Shown here: piece after piece, positions 35,896-64,000 of the stretch
How positions within the stretch are numbered: position 1 is the stretch's first letter
Layout: the number at the start of each line of letters is the position of its first letter
Origin: Paroedura picta
Lineage: Eukaryota > Chordata > Lepidosauria > Squamata > Gekkonidae
Direction of reading: 5' to 3'
DNA: 64,000 nt
NCBI RefSeq assembly: GCF_049243985.1
Contig: NC_135384.1
Location: 315,001-379,000, forward strand
Notes under the pieces: model-generated
What the model was told of the DNA's origin: nothing
Databases searched by the model: none
Seen by the model: only the letters and a program-made list of their open reading frames with translations
Translations under genes and position numbers: made by a program

Positions 35896-37743
35896 GGAGA
35901 CCAGCTGGATGAGCTGGTAGGAACCTCAGCATGGACAACAAGCCAAGGTGCAGCACTGGCTGATGTGGAAGAAGAGCGCTGCTCTTGGGACTGGCAGAAT
36001 GTGTTGGTGGTCTTCAAGGCCCAATAGGAGGACTCTTGCCTAGAGGAAGGGTTAGTCCAGCCTTGAGCTGGCAGGGGAGAGGGGGAAGACTCGGGGTTCC
36101 CTCCCTCCCCAGCCCCGTTTTCTTAGCACTGTTAATTATTTTGTACCCTGGGAGAGAGAAGCAGGGTACAAATTCTGGGGAATACTCCCGCCCTCGAAAT
36201 AATCCACCCTAAGGCTTCAGGCTTCCCAATTGGAAACTGAGAGCTGGTGGGAAGGAGGGGGCCAGCCAATGAGTCATTCTGCTTTGGGGGACAAAGACAT
36301 GGCGGCTCAGGCCAAAGCACCCAATGAGGCATTTTTTATGTTTACTTAACCTGAATGATAATAGTCTTCGTTGAGAGAAATTTGGGTGTTGGTCTGAAGG
36401 AACAGAATGATGTTTGAGTCCAACCAGGTACCTTGCAGGCCCACCAAGTTTCATTGTGGGCACCAGCTTTTGCTTGCATGGAGAAATGTCTCTGAAGAGG
36501 CACACTTCAAAGCTTATGGCCAGAATGAAACACAGTTGGTCTTCAGGGGCCTGCTTGGTCTCACCAGGACTCTAGGTGGGCCACACAGTGGCCTGTCAGA
36601 GCCATCCAAAGAGAAAGACAGCTGAGAAGCAAGAGCAGAGGGGTTACAGAGCCTGGAAAAAAGGATAACACAACAATTAGGCAGTGCCAGGACCTTGGAT
36701 TATATCAGTGGGACAATACTGATGGGCATGCAGGAACACGGCCCATGGACCCTCAGGCCTGTCCCTGGTGTTAAATCACCCTCTGGACAACATTGCTGGC
36801 ATGCAGCCTTGTTGTGGTCAAAAATACCCTTGTATACAGTTCTGTTCCACTAGTTTGGGGAATGTGTGTGGGAGCTTTGTGAAGCAGACTACTTGGGAGA
36901 AGGGCTGCAAGAAATATGTATGTAGAGGTGGGGGGGGGGGTTGATCATGCCCATGCGCTTGAGCAAAATACACTGGAGGGAATCTGGAGATGGTGGTCTT
37001 GGCGACGGGGTCTCTGAGGCCATGAAGGACTTGAAGAGAGTAGTTTGTGTGCTCTGCCTGGCTCCTGATCCTGTTAAGACGTGGGCAGCAGAGAGTGTTG
37101 CTTTGCAGCCGCATTCACCTGCTTCTGTGGAAACAATGCGGCTTCTGACCCGGCATCTGGACCCATAACCCAGCCAGCCTGACACGGCTGAGCCCCCCAA
37201 ACCCTCCGCCTCGGCCACAGCTGCCAGGCAAGGGCTCGGGCCGAGCAGGACGGTGAGGGTGAAGACCACCCTGTCTTGCCCCAGCGCATCCCGCCCTCCA
37301 GAGCGCCATTTCATCCAGGACCCGCCGGGATGGTGGCAGCCCCTGCAGGCCCCGTTTAGCTCCTTCATTCACGTGACGTTATTTCCCCCTCGGCCGCCAG
37401 GAGGGGGCCCCTGCTTTGTCTGTTCCAGTCGCTTCCGCCTTCCCTTTGGCTTCTGCGCATGCTCCTATGTTTCGTTGCCCCGCCCAGTCGTCACATGACC
37501 GCCAATCGGCCGAGCGCTCGTTTGTTCAGCTCGGCTTGGCGTGTTTTGGGGCTTCCCCCGGCTTCGACCTCCGGGCGCATGCGCCGTGGCCGAGCTGGGC
37601 AGCCGGCTCCCGCCGCCTGCGCGTCGCAGGCAGAAACTGACGCCGCGCGCAGCCCTGCGCGAGGGCGACCTCCCTCCCCGTCCTGGGCGCATGCGCGGTG
37701 GTCAGGCGGCGCTCCTCCCCGCTCGCCTCGCGCCCGGGCGCCT

Positions 37744-37781
37744 GTCAGTCAGTCGGTCGGTCGGTCGGCCGGTCGGTCGGT
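37744..37781. repeat. (GGTC)n tract in MINK1 5' leader region
   Basis: About nine GTCA or GGTC units, with one GGCC variant, lie about 100 bases upstream of the MINK1 start codon, within the CpG-rich block. Confidence 0.85.
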
Positions 37782-37882
37782 GCGGAGGCGGGCGGTGGCG
37801 CGAGGCCGCCCGGATGGGTCTGCGGCGCTGAGGGAGCGAGCGAGAGGCCGGAGGAGGAGCCGCCGCCGCCGCCGCCCCCGCC

Positions 37883-63878
<25,996 letters not shown>

Positions 63879-64000
63879 GTGAGGGGCAGAGGAGGGGGTG
63901 CTTCCCACAGGGTGGGGCCCACAGCCTGCCCAGCTACCAAGCCTGGCTGGAGTGTGGCATGGCCTCCCTCCCCTCCCCCCCAGGGTCATTTCAAGGACAA

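Larger units (their letters stand above)
33586..37882. other. PLD2-MINK1 intergenic region
   Basis: This holds the PLD2 3' UTR (no clear canonical poly(A) signal seen close to the stop), a CA dinucleotide tract at about 33830-33850, a truncated CR1 LINE at about 34498-35895, and then AT-richer unassigned DNA up to about 37100. From about 37200 the DNA turns CpG-rich toward the MINK1 promoter. No host coding gene is recognised. Confidence 0.55.

Noticed and set aside
63983-64000. Possible next MINK1 exon at the window edge
   Set aside because: An AG precedes the last bases, but the translation does not match the ITALVGGEG continuation expected from human MINK1, and the exon would be cut off.

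Overview
This window is vertebrate nuclear DNA, most likely from a squamate reptile and possibly a gecko. Genes have many short exons with GT-AG introns. The interspersed repeats are CR1-type LINE 3' ends and tRNA-derived SINEs of the lizard 'Sauria' type. GC content is high and introns carry many long G or C runs. The species is inferred from repeat content only.

The gene order is the block known from human 17p13.2: ZMYND15 (+, 5' end outside the window), TM4SF5 (+), VMO1 (-), GLTPD2 (+), PSMB6 (+), PLD2 (+) and MINK1 (+, 3' end outside the window). I rebuilt the coding exons by hand from splice sites, reading phase and remembered family sequences. Phase closes across all exons of ZMYND15, TM4SF5, VMO1, GLTPD2 and PLD2, and across the 26 MINK1 exons present.

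Layout: ZMYND15 1-5368; TM4SF5 7019-9434, tail to tail with VMO1 (10091-12425, minus); GLTPD2 15787-17713; PSMB6 18505-21665 with a CpG-rich promoter; PLD2 coding 24306-33585 after a GC-rich upstream region; then 4.3 kb of intergenic DNA with a truncated CR1 LINE; then MINK1 from its CpG-rich promoter at about 37.6 kb to the window edge, with a 12-kb first intron that holds most of the SINEs.

The genes share no pathway. They are a conserved neighbourhood: a testis-type transcriptional repressor, a four-pass membrane protein, an egg-membrane protein, a lipid-transfer protein, a proteasome catalytic subunit, a phospholipase D and a Ste20-type kinase. I found no new biological system. The points most worth checking are two one-base excesses that break the PSMB6 reading frame, a CR1 tail that appears to supply the acceptor region of a MINK1 exon, an exon-2-like fragment in VMO1 intron 1, and crossing poly(A) signals between TM4SF5 and VMO1.
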